A stretch of 64,000 nt of DNA from Eretmocerus hayati. Its lineage: Eukaryota > Arthropoda > Insecta > Hymenoptera > Aphelinidae. The stretch lies in assembly GCA_029851415.1 (NCBI GenBank), contig CM056741.1:86008282-86072281 (forward strand), read 5' to 3'. A model generated the notes under the pieces. That model was not told the DNA's origin, made no database searches, and saw nothing but the letters and a program-made list of their open reading frames with translations. The stretch's first letter is position 1; the number at the start of each line of letters is the position of its first letter. The position numbers and the translations under genes were made by a program. Below are positions 11,156 through 22,150 of this stretch, piece after piece.

Positions 11156-11310
11156 TCATAACACAGACATTTTAGATGCGCAACTTTGCAAACATAGGAT
11201 GACGCATCCCCCAGCACCACTGAATTGCTGATTGTGAACTTTTTGGTTTACAAACTCTCTCGCTATTGCGTCATTTGTAGTGTAGTCGTCAAAAAAATTC
11301 CAACGAAAGT
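11156..11310 (-). pseudogene. Maverick/Polinton cysteine protease, C-terminal remnant
   Basis: This continues the protease interrupted at 14,534. The 15-bp target copy at 11,296-11,310 repeats the last codons of the N-terminal piece, and the frame continues …DDYTTNDAIAREFV… to a stop. From memory of related proteases, the segment with the catalytic Cys (a CG-x-YC type motif) should lie between the two pieces. It is absent, so the protease seems to have lost its nucleophile before the LINE arrived. The identity of this tail rests on position and on a general resemblance to ends of such proteases. Confidence 0.5.
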
Positions 11311-11699
11311 CAGTAATTTTCATCCCTGAACTCGTATAGTATAAAGACATTAAACAATACTGCCCGAACCCGTCAGATGTGTCAATTTACAATCTCATTT
11401 GATTTTGTTAATTTCAATTTCAATTTATCCAGCCAGGTTGATATACAACAAGAACCATTACGGTTCTCTGCAGAGATGTGAAAACATGTGTGTGCAGACT
11501 GGTACGAAAGTATAAAATATAAGATATAAAATAAATAATAATATGTAGATTGAGCAAACTGATACTAGTGATGATTATCATTACATTCTGAGATATAGAG
11601 ACAACTCTGGTTCATTCATTTTCAATTAAATTCAGATCACTGACAAAATTCTTAAGAATCTTTTTCCTCATTTTTCGCCCAAGAGTTTTAGCCTCTAAT

Positions 11700-12893
11700 G
11701 GAAGTTAATTAAAATATATGGTGGTCACCATATATTTCATGTCGCATTGTTATGGCTTCTTTTGCCAACATTTTTCAGTACTCTTGGTATTTTTATTTCT
11801 ATCCTACGCGTGATTGATCCACTACATAAGTATTTCCTACTCAAATCATCATAGTTGTACGCCAAGCATTCTAAAATGAAATTTTTCTTTGGTGCAAGTG
11901 GTTTTAAGAAGTCTTTTTCCTTTGTTCTCACGATTTTCATGATTTTGTTGTGAAGGCTATCAAGCAGTTAGATGTTTGAGTTATAGGTAGATCCCCAGGC
12001 TATAATCCCATAGTTGATAATTGAATAATAAAGGCCATACAGAATAGATGCTAGGTTACTAATCGATAATAGCGAGCTTAGCCTACTCATTACATAGACA
12101 AGATACTTTGTTCTATTAATTTTACACGATATTTCATAATCCCATCTTAGGTGACAGTCAATTTAGACTCCAAGATACTTGGTTTTATCAACTCTTTGTA
12201 CCAATTTTCCTTCAATGTCTAGGTGAAAGTTTTCAGGTAAACTATCTTTGTAATTTGCAAAAGTGATGCAAACTGTTTTGTCCAAATCTAGGGATAATTC
12301 ATTAAAATCTAACCAATCTTTGACTGTTTCTAGTTGTTCTTTTAGCCTCGACAGAACTTCTTTCTAACTTGCTTTAGAACAAATGATTATAGTATCATCG
12401 GCATATGAGATAATAGTACAGTCTTCAGATTCATAATCAAAAATATCATTGAGATACAAAATAAATAACAGTGGGCCAAGGATTGTACCTTGTGGGACAT
12501 CTATATCTATTTTTAAGGCTTTGCTTCTGGAGTCTTGAATTTTTACGACTTGTAATCTATCTGTAAGATAACTTTGGATGAGCTTATTAGCAATACCACG
12601 GATACCCATGTCCTCTAGCTTCTTTAATAGTGTCTGGTGTTTGACCGTATCAAATGCTTTTGCGAGATCTAAAAGAGCTGCAGCTATAGGTTCACTTCTA
12701 TCCAGTTATTTGTAAATAATATCACTCACTTCAGCTAGCGCATCAGTGGTACTCATATTTTTCCTAAAACCAAACTGGTTTCCTGATAACAATTTGTATT
12801 ATTAATGAATTTTACTATTCCACTGTGAATAAACTTTTCAAGCAATTTGGCCAAATTTGAAATTTTGGATATTGGTCTGTAGTTTTCCATCCT
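11700..12893 (-). pseudogene. LINE reverse transcriptase, decayed
   Basis: Continues the endonuclease ORF after its stop. NYRPIS (about 12,880), LDLAKAFDTVKH (motif A, about 12,640), VPQGTILGPLLF (motif B, about 12,490) and SYADDTIII (motif C with the YADD box, about 12,400) are all readable. They are separated by several stops and at least one frame change. The only intact stretch is 12,364-12,609. Downstream, TKYLGV and HLRW, the usual C-terminal LINE signature, follow at about 12,150-12,190. No single product can be made from it. Confidence 0.85.
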
Positions 12894-14526
12894 CTATTTA
12901 CTCCCGCCTTCGTAGATTGGCACCACTTCAGCATTTTGAAAATGATTTGGACAGATTCCTGTAAAGAAAATCGGATTCATGATATGAGTAAGAGAGCTGA
13001 CAAAAGATTCATTTTCGACAAAAATTCCCAGGGTAGATGCATGTATGTTGTCTATACCTCCATTCTTATTCTTCAAACTCATTACCGTGCGTTTAATTTC
13101 ATCTTCATTCGTATAAAGTAGGGAAATAGAGTTTAACTGTTTTTTAGGGTTCTTTGGAATGAAACTAGTGGACTTAATGATCTTGCTGGCTAGGTTTTTC
13201 CCAACTTTACTAAAATACTCATTCATATGATTTACGATATTTCCAGTATCTTTGATTTCAGAGTTGGTGTCTGTGTCCACAAGTTTCTTTATTTTTTCCT
13301 CAGGCTTACGGCCTCTACGACTCAGTTTCTCCTTGACGAGACTCCAAATTCTTTTAGAGTATTTACCATAGCTTTTTATTTTGCTGTTTTCATATTGAAA
13401 TTTTGCTTTCTTCACTCCTCTTGTAATCTCTTTGCACTTTTCATTATAACAATTTTCCGAAATAGCATTATGTTCGTCAACTCTCAATTTGCAGAATAAT
13501 AATTCCTTTTCTTTTATAGCTTCCAGTAAATTTTTATGCATCCACGGTTTTCTTACTTCCTCAATTTTTTTAGCAGTTTTTGTACTCTTTTCTATAATTA
13601 GCTTCATTCTATTAATGAGTTGATTCGTAGCTTCATTTGGGTCATCAAGTTCAAGTATGTGATTCCAGTTTGTTGAGTTGTTCAACAGTCTGAGTTCAGT
13701 TTTATTTAAGACTCTTTTGGAATTGGAAATTGGTGCCTGTTTAAGTTCTACTTTTGTACTGAAGAATAATGGAAAGTGATCCGTGAAATCTTGCTCAAGT
13801 TTGAAAGATTTGATGTCTAGATTTGATCTGATGGAAGCATTATCGATGCACGAATCATTATTTTTCTCACCTCTACGGGTGCATGAGTTGAAATAGGGAA
13901 TATATCCAAGTTCCAAAAAATTATTCAGTAGACATAAGCTTTCTTCATCATTCTTTCTTATATCTGTATTAAAATCACCAATAACATAATGGTCTTTGGT
14001 TTTTACTCTACTACCCAAAAAATTGTACAATTTGTCATTGAAGAGTTTCTTGCTGAAATGGCGTGATCTGTAAAAACAACTGATCAGTAACTCACTATGA
14101 TTACCTAACTTTATGTTAAGATCTAGGACCTTTGTAACTTCAATGTCAATAAATTCACAATGATGCTCCATTCCACTGGAAACGTAGACAGCTACTCCAT
14201 GAGCTCTATCAATACTACCTCCATTGAGATACAATGTGTACCCTTGGATATTGAGGAAACAATAAGTTCTACTGCTCAGCCAAGTTTCAGCACAAATGAT
14301 AAACCCTGGTTTAGTGTGAAGCTGTTCTAAGATTACTTCCAACTTTTCAATGTTTTTCCTCAGACTTCTTATATCAACATACATGATCAATGCGTCATTT
14401 TGTGCCAGATATTTATCAAGATCTTGTGTTGTGGAGATGAGTACTTCTTTGACGATGAGATCTTGTTGATCCTCATCTGAGTCACTCATAGAGGCATCAA
14501 TGTTCTCAGATGATTCATCTTCCATT
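12894..14526 (-). CDS. LINE endonuclease and start of reverse transcriptase
   Basis: An open frame of about 540 codons from the ATG at 14,526 (MEDESSENIDASM…). Residues of the open frame before it come from the target site. An acidic N-terminus is followed by an APE-like endonuclease: VDIRSLRKNIEKLE, FIICAETWLS, the metal-site motif GDFNTDI, and a terminal TDHFP corresponding to the catalytic S/TDH. A linker rich in Lys leads to the RT N-terminus (EVVPIYEGGSK), where a stop ends the frame. Asp replaces the Asn usual in the first endonuclease motif (N-x-RSL). The arrangement fits the CR1/Jockey group; the exact clade would need a tree. Confidence 0.85.
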
Positions 14527-14533
14527 TTTACTA

Positions 14534-14803
14534 ATTCCAACGAAAGTTTTTACAATTCCTGTGCAGTATGTTTATATGATCCGGTGTGAAAGGCGGAATG
14601 CCATAGCTATCGAAAGACCATCCATCGTTGACGTCATTAACGTAGACGGCCACCCAATGAGATCCAGATTTAGTGTGAGGATCCGTATTCAACACAAATG
14701 CTGTCGGGTTCGTCCACGCCCGTGGGATCTGATCTGCAGAGAACACCCCCACTGTATGATGGTGTATTGTGGTCAATTTTTTCAAAATCTCTTGATTGTT
14801 CAT
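14534..14803 (-). pseudogene. Maverick/Polinton adenain-like cysteine protease, N-terminal part
   Basis: The frame starts at the ATG at 14,803 (MNNQEILKKL). It shows the N-terminal half of an adenain-family (C5/ULP-like) protease as found in Mavericks: GVFSADQIP, the catalytic-His motif GSHWVAVYV, and SFDSYGIPP. The LINE interrupts it after residues FRWN, ahead of where the catalytic Cys would be expected. In Polintons this enzyme processes capsid proteins. A remainder lies at 11,156-11,310. Confidence 0.8.
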
Positions 14804-14963
14804 CGCGAAGCTGTATAGGTGGTGCGGAGCTAAATTCGACGTGAGGATTCGCGATAGCCTAACGCTCATCTAGCCAAACTTTCAAAGGGTTTGCGTTGTT
14901 CAGAGCGCAACTATATTCCAGATGTGATTGTTTCGCAGCGTAGATGAGACAATATCTCTCGCA

Positions 14964-15426
14964 TCAAGGTAAATTCTTGAACGAGAGGCAATTGTTGTCG
15001 TATTCTAGGTTCATCATGTCACGAGCGATGGATTTCTGCAAGACATGCCATTTCTCTTGTCCTCTGATGAATACTTCTCTCGCATTCTTTGGAAGATCGC
15101 GCAAACTCTTCTGGAATATTTGGAACGTGATATCTCCTTGAGAATAGTCCAAACCATGATGGAAATGTGACATCCAATCGATCTGTTTTCTTATTTCTTT
15201 ACTCAAAGTGTCGATAGATGATGGCGAGGTCAGAATCCAATGACCGGTCAAGTCAACGTTCAGAGCTACTATGGCAATTTATTTCGGCACGCTCCGGTCG
15301 TTATTGTCTTTGAAGAACTGAATGTCCATCACGAGGTCCACGGTAGCAAAGTGGCTGGCAGCAAGCGCGCGGATAGACTAAAGCGCCACGAATTATTGGA
15401 GTCAATTTACGTCAGCAACAGAGAAA
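14964..15426 (-). pseudogene. Conserved Maverick-associated protein, fragmentary
   Basis: Between the capsid-type gene and the protease, the minus strand encodes LVMDIQ…KDNN (about 15,340) and, after a stop near 15,285, GHWILTSP…IDWMSHFHHGLDYSQGD…NAREVFIRGQEKWHVLQ…ARDMMNLEYD, ending at 14,964. I recall proteins of this pattern beside F54H12.2-like genes in arthropod elements but cannot assign a biochemical role. The upstream part is separated by a stop, so it is probably not functional. Confidence 0.55.
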
Positions 15427-16768
15427 TCAATGTTTATATCCGCTGAAGTCAACGATTGCATGACGTGCTGCGTCAATGTCTAAGATGTTGTCGTATTCTG
15501 CATAGATGATACAATTGACCGTGGTTTTCAGAGCTATGCCGAAGCGAACCTCTATTCTGACGCTACCATGTTTCATCATGTTGCAATGACTACAATCATT
15601 GGCCAACAAGTCGGGCGTCATATCGAAAGCGCAATGACAGAATCCTTTTGGATAATTTTCTCGAGATATACCGATTCCGTCATTTGAGAAATGTACGCCA
15701 GTCCCAGAAAATAGCGTATGATGAGCATCAACGTACAATTTATCATTACGGAAAGTAGGTTTAAGAGATTTGGAGGGAATTCGCATACCGTCGATATACA
15801 TACAAAGAAAATTGAGGTCAAAGCTTCCAAAATTGAAAGGGTTCAGACCCTTGTCAACATCAAAGGCTTGGTTCTGGATAAAGCCATATATATATGGATA
15901 AAGATATATGATTACTCTCTTTGGTAGTTGGCTGAGGATGACGTTATCTGGAGTTTCACTGTGTATACCACCATGCATCGTAACAGCTTCCACTTCCACT
16001 CTAGGCATAGGATACTTTGATGTTGTTTTTGCAAGGGCTCTGGCGTGAGCGATTAGAACGCTGGGATTGATTTTTACGCAAAGCTTGGCTTCACCGATAG
16101 AAACCGTTAGATTTCTCGACGGGTCCATCAAGACAAAAGCATCGCGTGATATCACGAGACGTAGTCTCACCTCGACATTGTTTAATAGCAATTTCTTCTG
16201 GTTGAGGATGTTGACGTGTAGATGTCCAATCATGTCTACTTTTTTTTCAATATTACACAGCTTTTGTTCGCTGACAAAACCCGCGTTACCGTTTGCTGCA
16301 TCATCAAAGGCTCCGGGAGTGTCATCGTACCACAATACACTCGTTAGATGAGAATTTTTGGCGGCGGGCCCATAGTTAAGCATTTCGATGTACGATCTGT
16401 AAGCGTAGGAGTTGTTTGGTGGCGACACAGGTTTTTGATTCAAGTAAACGTCTACTTGACTGGATAGCGAATGCATGATTTGTTAATTCGGCCACATCTT
16501 GCAACAAGCGCCTCCTTAGCAGCAGCCAACTCTCCGTCGGTTGTTTGCTCCAAAGAGACGCGCAAGCTCAATAACGTATGAACAAGATCGATGCATTCCT
16601 CGCCATTTCCGCTGATGATAAACTCTATGGGTGAATCATCAGTGAGAAAACTGATCGGTTTGTACTGGATGTATCGACATCCTCCATCATGGTTTGAATT
16701 GGAGGGATCTCAAACAGGAGAAGCTCAGATTTCAAGCACTCGCACGATTGAGTATGCAGGAACGCCAT
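15427..16768 (-). pseudogene. F54H12.2-like Maverick protein (putative capsid protein), frameshifted
   Basis: The intact part, 15,427-16,476 (349 codons), matches what I remember of the arthropod and nematode family annotated as F54H12.2: QVDVYLNQKPVSPPNNSYAYRSYIE, LNYGPAAKNSHL, MYIDGMRIPSKSL, SRENYPKGFC, HGSVRIEVRF and AEYDNILDID. The family is encoded in Maverick/Polinton elements and is thought to be a capsid (jelly-roll) component. The N-terminus lies upstream: an ATG at 16,768 begins MAFLHTQSCECLKSELLLFE, but the frame is lost near 16,690 and again near 16,485. The gene is thus broken in two places. It sits between the short basic protein upstream and the protease side downstream, the usual Maverick neighbourhood. 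Confidence 0.8.
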
Positions 16769-16854
16769 GATCTAACCAAAAATGTCTCTCGTGGACGACT
16801 GAGGGTACCGTCCAAGCATGTAATCGTAGAGCCGGACTCCTGCTCCATTTTATC

Positions 16855-17169
16855 TCATTTCTCCTCTCTTTCTCTCTTGAGACTCTTTCCGGATTCGCGG
16901 ACGCGGATTTCAAATGATTTCCTGATTGGTGTGCCTTCTGTAGTAACATCAGCCATGACATTCAACCCTGCTCTGATAACTTCTTTACCGACAGCTTTGA
17001 CACCGCGGGTTAACAGAGGCATAGCTCTGCGGAAGAGACCTGCCAAGAAACGACCAACACCTCCATGCCCTCTCTGATACCGCGAACCTGAATAGATTTG
17101 TCCAATGCCACGAGACGGACTACCACTCTCACCAATCTGAACTCCGAAGTACTCATCGTATCGGTCCAT
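16855..17169 (-). CDS. Short basic Maverick virion-type protein
   Basis: The frame starts at the ATG at 17,169 (MDRYDEYFGVQIGESGS). It has a Gly/Arg-rich hydrophobic core, GVGRFLAGLFRRAMPLLTRGVKAVGKE, followed by VIRAGLNVMADVTTEG and a basic tail. Small proteins with this core recur beside F54H12.2-like genes in arthropod Mavericks and resemble the small core/minor capsid proteins of adenovirus-like elements. About 104 residues, apparently intact. Role is inferred from position and composition. Confidence 0.6.
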   Translation of the reverse strand: MDRYDEYFGVQIGESGSPSRGIGQIYSGSRYQRGHGGVGRFLAGLFRRAMPLLTRGVKAVGKEVIRAGLNVMADVTTEGTPIRKSFEIRVRESGKSLKREREEK

Positions 17170-17260
17170 GACGATGATTATTGCCAATCTGAACGTTTGA
17201 AGTGGAGCGTTACCGTAAGTGTCTCAAAGTCGAATGGGATGAGATCGCCGTGCTCGGTTC

Positions 17261-18010
17261 TTAAATCGATTTCAATCGATAGAAAAGATTGAACAAAAGC
17301 GGAAGATACGTGGGAGCCGAGGAATTCTTCGCTCGCATTACACCGTAAACGTAATTTCTGCTGTCTATTGGCACACTCCGTATTAGGGGTGCACACGCAT
17401 CACCTACAGGGTACGGTTCACATATATCAGTGTATATCATCAAAGTGTTGGGCAAACCTTGTGACAAAATGATTGGTTGGTCACTCAAGACAGGTCTATC
17501 ATCACCCACAACAATATCTTCTGAATCATCAAGTCGGCGAAAACCCAACATATTTCTCAAAATGTTCGATAAGAGCAAACTGTGCCGTAACCCGGAGCAT
17601 GAACTTTCACCAGAGATGGGATGAACCGTTAGACACCCACAGCTTCCGATGATAGGTTTGAGATGTTCTGTCATACGAGTCAAATTATTCATCTGATCTA
17701 ATAGATCTTGCACATGTCTGTACACGCCCTGTCGGACGGTGGAAGTTTCTCTCTTGGACAGATCAACCTGATCTAACGTATTCGTGTCAAAGACTTCGGG
17801 CCGTGAAGTATTCACAGTAACGCTACCGTCTGATTCTGAGGAAATATGTCGAAACGTCAATGAAATCTGAATTTCCGTCACAGCAACAGCCCAAGTTCCA
17901 TGCAGATTCACGCGTTGAAATAGCTGTGTAACATAGTGGGTTGTCGTGTTGTGAGGGTAGTACTGCATACTACCGTTGCTAGGCAACACTACGTGAAAAT
18001 GATTCCTCAT
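17261..18010 (-). CDS. Maverick-associated protein of unknown role, 249 aa
   Basis: MRNHFHVVLPSNGSMQYYPHNTTTHYVTQLFQRVNL begins at an ATG 4 bases from the stop of the integrase frame. A protein of this kind (predicted beta-rich, no signal peptide) regularly stands between integrase and the small basic protein in F54H12-type elements. A second capsid protein (penton-like) is a reasonable guess. The C-terminus (…RMRAKNSSAPTYLPLLFNLFYRLKSI) seems to lose the family frame near 17,330; the other frame, 17,178-17,396, continues …CNASEEFLGSHVSSAF. It may therefore be frameshifted close to its end. Confidence 0.55.
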   Translation of the reverse strand: MRNHFHVVLPSNGSMQYYPHNTTTHYVTQLFQRVNLHGTWAVAVTEIQISLTFRHISSESDGSVTVNTSRPEVFDTNTLDQVDLSKRETSTVRQGVYRHVQDLLDQMNNLTRMTEHLKPIIGSCGCLTVHPISGESSCSGLRHSLLLSNILRNMLGFRRLDDSEDIVVGDDRPVLSDQPIILSQGLPNTLMIYTDICEPYPVGDACAPLIRSVPIDSRNYVYGVMRAKNSSAPTYLPLLFNLFYRLKSI

Positions 18011-18394
18011 CTTAGATCTTGAATGTCTCCAGCAGCAACCGAACTATTGGATTTTTCTGGATACCCTTTCCAGCTCACAGAGTATCGCTTTTTGTCTCCG
18101 CGAGCGCTTGTTTTCAAAATTCCATCTACTTCAAATGCCTCTTCCTCCAAATCTTTCCGAACTCTAGTGAGCTCTTCTTCGCAGGAAAGTCCGTCAATGT
18201 CTCCACCAGCCACGTTTTGCAAAGAGTACATTAGAGGCTGACGGTTCGTGGATATACGAACGATTTCAAGTAGTTCGGGAGTCAAACCTCTCATATGACC
18301 GTTCCGGAACACGTTCGACGCACGAGTGACTCGCACGATGTCGCCAACGGCCAATTTAGAATCCTTCGAGACCTTATTGGAGTGGGAGGCAATC
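18007..18394 (-). pseudogene. Maverick integrase C-terminus with chromodomain
   Basis: The frame continues the integrase interrupted by the PLE insertion: KLAVGDIVRVTRASNVFRNGH (SH3-like C-terminal domain), then a chromodomain-like end, VDGILKTSARGDKKRYSVSWKGYPEKSNSSV. This is the F54H12.3-type integrase of Mavericks. The catalytic core lies upstream and is not present in the window. Its end overlaps the start of the 249-residue protein by 4 bases. Integrase inserts the element into host DNA; this copy cannot work because it is split. Confidence 0.8.
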
Positions 18395-18489
18395 ATGTTC
18401 GAACAATTTGTAGATAGAATTCTTTATTGCAGGCTTTTCAAATCAGATAGAGATAGGGCTTTATTGGTCTTTCCTGCTTAGATATTTGA

Positions 18490-18537
18490 TGCATACTAAT
18501 GCAACGTTTCGACCGTTATTTTACGATCCTCATCAAG
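18490..18537 (-). ncRNA. Hammerhead-like motif, PLE-A left copy (core changed)
   Basis: The minus strand reads TTGATGAG, a 5-6-bp hairpin, CGAAACG, then a second hairpin (TGCAT/ATGCA). It is the partner of the motif at 22,104-22,150, but the first core base is T (TTGATGA instead of CTGATGA), which should abolish catalysis if this is a hammerhead. Confidence 0.5.
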
Positions 18538-18993
18538 CTGAAAGATATAATATAAAAACATCATACATCACGCAACAAGTATAGTAGTGGTACATATATA
18601 GATAGGATAATTATCATTCTAAAGTTAAGGAATCACATCAAATTACACCCAAATTTTTTGGAGTCGTCGAGTTACATAAATACAACCATTGACTAGGTAT
18701 CGTTCGTGAGGTACAATAATCTATAATAAAAAAATTCCAAACCTATGGAATATGTAATGCCAAGATAATGAATTATAAAACACCACAACATAATCGATTT
18801 GAATGTCAAATTTGCGAATAAACTCAGAGATATTGGCCAGATTTAGATGTGATGAGTCCTCGAATCCTCAAGGTCCTGAAAAGCGAGAAAGGTGGAATTT
18901 CTCCCGAACCGCATAAGTGAGCGCGGCTCTTTTCCAGGGCGGACTGAAGAATCGATCGCGATCCACCGTCAGAAGATTTACAAGATTGGTTGC

Positions 18994-19831
18994 CTAGAAA
19001 GTTACTTTGCCTACCGTGGGACACAAAGATTCTCTGTATGATTTGAATCTATCAATTGCATGCCTGTAAAATACTTCTAATCCATCAACGTCTTCTTTTC
19101 TATTTAGTGTACGAGAATGTGAATATATGTTAAGCATGCCAGAAAGAAATCTTTGTCTGTATCTTTTTTCAGTGTCGAGTATTTGGATGTTTTCAAAATC
19201 ATTGCTACGATCTGTATTTTTGTGATGTAATGATGAAGCTGAAGTTCCTGAGCCTTTCTTTACGTATCCCATGTGTTCTTTTACTCTCTTTTTGAGCTTT
19301 CTCTTCGTGGTACCTACGTACGAGCAATCACAGTCCTTACAATCAATATTGTACACTACATTGTGTTTCTCTAAGAGAGGTATGGGGTCTTTACCTAACC
19401 GTATAAAGCTGCTAAATTTATTTTGTGTAGTACATACAGGTGATATTCAGTGCTTTTTTAATATCTTGCTAACCTGTAGGAAAGGCCTTCTACAAATGGG
19501 AAAAAAAGTTTTGGTGAAGTACTATTGAGATTCCTGTGATGAGTCAATGATGAGTTCTGCGTAGCATCACTCCGATGAATTATGGAATGGACTCTTTTGT
19601 TCAGGTGTTTATTAATGAAGATTAATTGGATATCCATTTCCCAAAAGATACCTACGAATCACATTCAGATTTTTTGTATGGAACTGTGGGATAGATAACT
19701 CAATTGCTTTGTCTACTAAGCTGTAGATGATAGCTATCTTTTGGGATAACGGATGGTGGGAAAGATAATTGATGTATCGCCCCGAAGATGTAGGTTAGCG
19801 ATACCAATCCGTTACACACGTTTGATTTGGA
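18994..19831 (-). pseudogene. PLE-A RT tail and GIY-YIG endonuclease (minus copy)
   Basis: From 19,356 the minus strand encodes the GIY-YIG-type endonuclease of a PLE: IDCKDCDCSYVGTTKRKLKKRVKEH with the paired Cys of the CxxC linker and an intact YVG. It continues …NIQILDTEKRYRQRFLSGML… to KVTF and a stop at 18,994. The region 19,360-19,831 holds the RT thumb/linker but is broken by stops. The copy is 5'-truncated at 19,831, where the opposite copy begins. Confidence 0.8.
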
Positions 19832-21653
19832 CCATATCTCAATTCAAGATCCAATCCTTGCCCATAAACTGAACATAACTCGATCTTTCCTGAAAGAGAA
19901 CGATCGTATTTTGGTCACTAAGGCGGACAAAGGAAATACCACTGTGGTTATCCCTAAAGACTTATATGTCAAGAAGGTAGAGGATCGCTCGAATGATACA
20001 ACTTACTATGAAAAACTTAAGAACTCCCCACTCAGTGAATCACAAATTTCTATATCAGAGTTGATCGAAGATTGGTCAAAGAAAGGAGTATTAGACTCTG
20101 ATCCGGTTTTCAAGTATGTTTCAAAAAATCTTGCAAACACTAACGTTGTTCGAGCATATGGGTTGGTGAAAGCTCATAAAAAAGATTACCCAGTTAGGAT
20201 TATAGTTTCAGCTGTAGACAGCCCCTCATACCGTTTAGACAAATGTTTGTCGATCATATACGATAGGGATATCCCACTGCCTAAATCTAGAGTAAAAAAT
20301 AGCTATGAGCTGAAAGAAATGTCACATCAATTGTTGATTCCAGAAGATTATGAGTTTGTCTCTTTTGATGTGATCAATTCGTTCACGCGTTTGGTACATG
20401 CCTTGATATTATTAGCCTTGGGTGAGAAGTGGAAATATTTTAAAAACACCATTGGTAAATACATGAGCGAAGATGAATTTCTTTCGTCGATCAGAATTCT
20501 TTTGAATTCAACGTATCTTCAATTTAATGGGAAATTCCACCGCCAAAAAATAGGTGCCCCTATGGGAGGTTGCACTAGCCCATTCTACGCGGAAATAGTA
20601 CTAGAGCGTTTAGAATTACACTGTCTCAGAATTCTGAAGAATAACATCCTTTTTTATGAAAGATATGTTGATGATTGTCTATTGGTTGTCAAAAAATCTA
20701 AGATCTCTCAGTGTTTGGACATTTTCAATGATTATGATCAGCATATTAAATTCACTTATGAGTCAGAAACAAACAGATAATTACATGAATTTCTTGGATC
20801 TCACAATCTTCCGATGTCCAAATCAAACGTGTGTAACGAATTGGTATCACAAACCTACATCTTCGGGGCCATACATCAATTATCTTTCCCATCATCCGTT
20901 ATCCCAAAAGATAGCTATCATCAACAGCTTAGGAGACAAGGCAATCAAGTTATCTAGCCCACAGTTCCATACAAAAAATCTGAATGTGATTCATAGGTAT
21001 CTTTTGGGAAATGGATATCCAATTAACTTCATTAATAAACACTTGAACAAAAGAGTCCATTCCATAGTTCATCGGAGTGATGCTACGCAGAACTCATCAT
21101 TGACTCATCACAGGAATCTCAATAGTACTTCACCAAAATTTTTTTTCCCATTTGTAAAAGGCCTTTCCCTACATGTTAGCAAGATATTAAAAAAGCATTC
21201 AATATCACCTGTATGTACTACACAAAATGAATTTAGCAGCTTTATATGGTTAGGTAAAGACCCCTGACCTCTCTTAGAGGAACACAATGTAGTAAACAAA
21301 ATTGATTGTAAGGACTGTGATTGCTCGTACGTAGGTACCACGAAGAGGAAGCTCAGAAAGAGAGTGAAAGAACACATGGGATACGTGAAGGAAGGCTAAG
21401 AAACTTCAGCTTTATCATTAGATCACAAAGATACAGATCATAGCATTGATTTTGGAAACATCCAAATACTTGACACTGAAAATAGATACAGACAAAGATT
21501 CCTTTCTGAAATGCTCAACGTATATTCACATTCTCATATACTGAATAGAAAAGAAGACGTTGATGAATTTAAAGTCATTTACAGGCATGCAATTGATAGA
21601 TTCAAATCATACAGAGGATCTTTGAGTCCCACGGTAGGCAAAATAACTTTCTA
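19827..21653 (+). pseudogene. PLE-A reverse transcriptase and GIY-YIG endonuclease (plus copy)
   Basis: The RT is readable from 19,830: LVTKADKGNTTVVI (PLE N-terminal signature), RIIVSAVDSPSYRLDKCL, SFDVINSFTRL (motif A), GAPMGGCTSPFYAE (motif B) and YERYVDDCLLV (motif C). A 4-bp tandem duplication (AACA) near 20,775 shifts the frame. Coding then resumes as NYMNFLDLTIFRCPN… to LGKDP, where a TGA stops it at 21,265. The endonuclease follows (CKDCDCSYVGTTKRKLRKRVKEH), with another stop near 21,398. So two stops and one shift disable it. The N-terminal domain of PLEs is missing, so the copy is 5'-truncated. Confidence 0.85.
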
Positions 21654-22103
21654 GACAACCAATCTCGTGAATGTTCTGACGGTGGATCGCGATCGATTCT
21701 TCAGTCCGCCCTGGAAGAGAGCCGCGCTTACTTGTGCGGTTCGCGAGAAATTCCGACTTTCTCGCTTTCCAGGACCTTGAGGATTCGAGGACTCATCACA
21801 TCTAAATCTGGCCAATATCTGTGATTTTATCCGCAAATTTGACATTCAAATCGGTTATGTTGTGGTGTTTTATAATTCATTATCTTGGCATTATATATTT
21901 CATGAGTTTGGAATTTTTTCATTATAGATTATTGTACCTTATGAACGATACGTAGTCATTGGTTGTATTCATGTAACTCGACGACTCCAAGGAATTTGGG
22001 TGTAATTTGATGTGATTTCTGAACTTTAGAATGGTAAATCTATACATGTACCACTACTATACTTGTTGCGTGATGTATGATGTTTTATATTATATTTTTC
22101 AGC

Positions 22104-22150
22104 CTGATGAGGATCGTAAAATAACGGTCGAAACGTTGCATTAGTATGCA
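22104..22150 (+). ncRNA. Hammerhead-like motif, PLE-A right copy
   Basis: CTGATGA, a stem GATCGT/ACGGTC with loop AAAATA, then CGAAACG, then a second hairpin TGCAT-TAGT-ATGCA. The CUGAUGA…GAAA pattern is the core of hammerhead ribozymes, known from Penelope-like elements. One extra G precedes the stem. The cleavage-site strand is not pinned down, so self-cleavage is unproven. Confidence 0.5.

Larger units (their letters stand above)
11311..14533 (-). mobile_element. Non-LTR retrotransposon (LINE, CR1/Jockey-like), inactive
   Basis: A 3.2-kb LINE inserted in the Maverick protease, flanked by a 15-bp direct repeat (11,296-11,310 and 14,534-14,548, AATTCCAACGAAAGT). It encodes an APE-type endonuclease and a reverse transcriptase on the minus strand. 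The 5' end begins 7 bases before the ATG, so a 5' leader or first ORF is missing or very short. No poly(A) or obvious 3' microsatellite is visible at the 11,311 end. The RT portion beyond 12,894 is broken by stops and shifts. Confidence 0.9.

Noticed and set aside
13227..13499. Hydrophobic plus-strand frame
   Set aside because: It lies antisense to the LINE endonuclease/linker ORF, which has clear family motifs.
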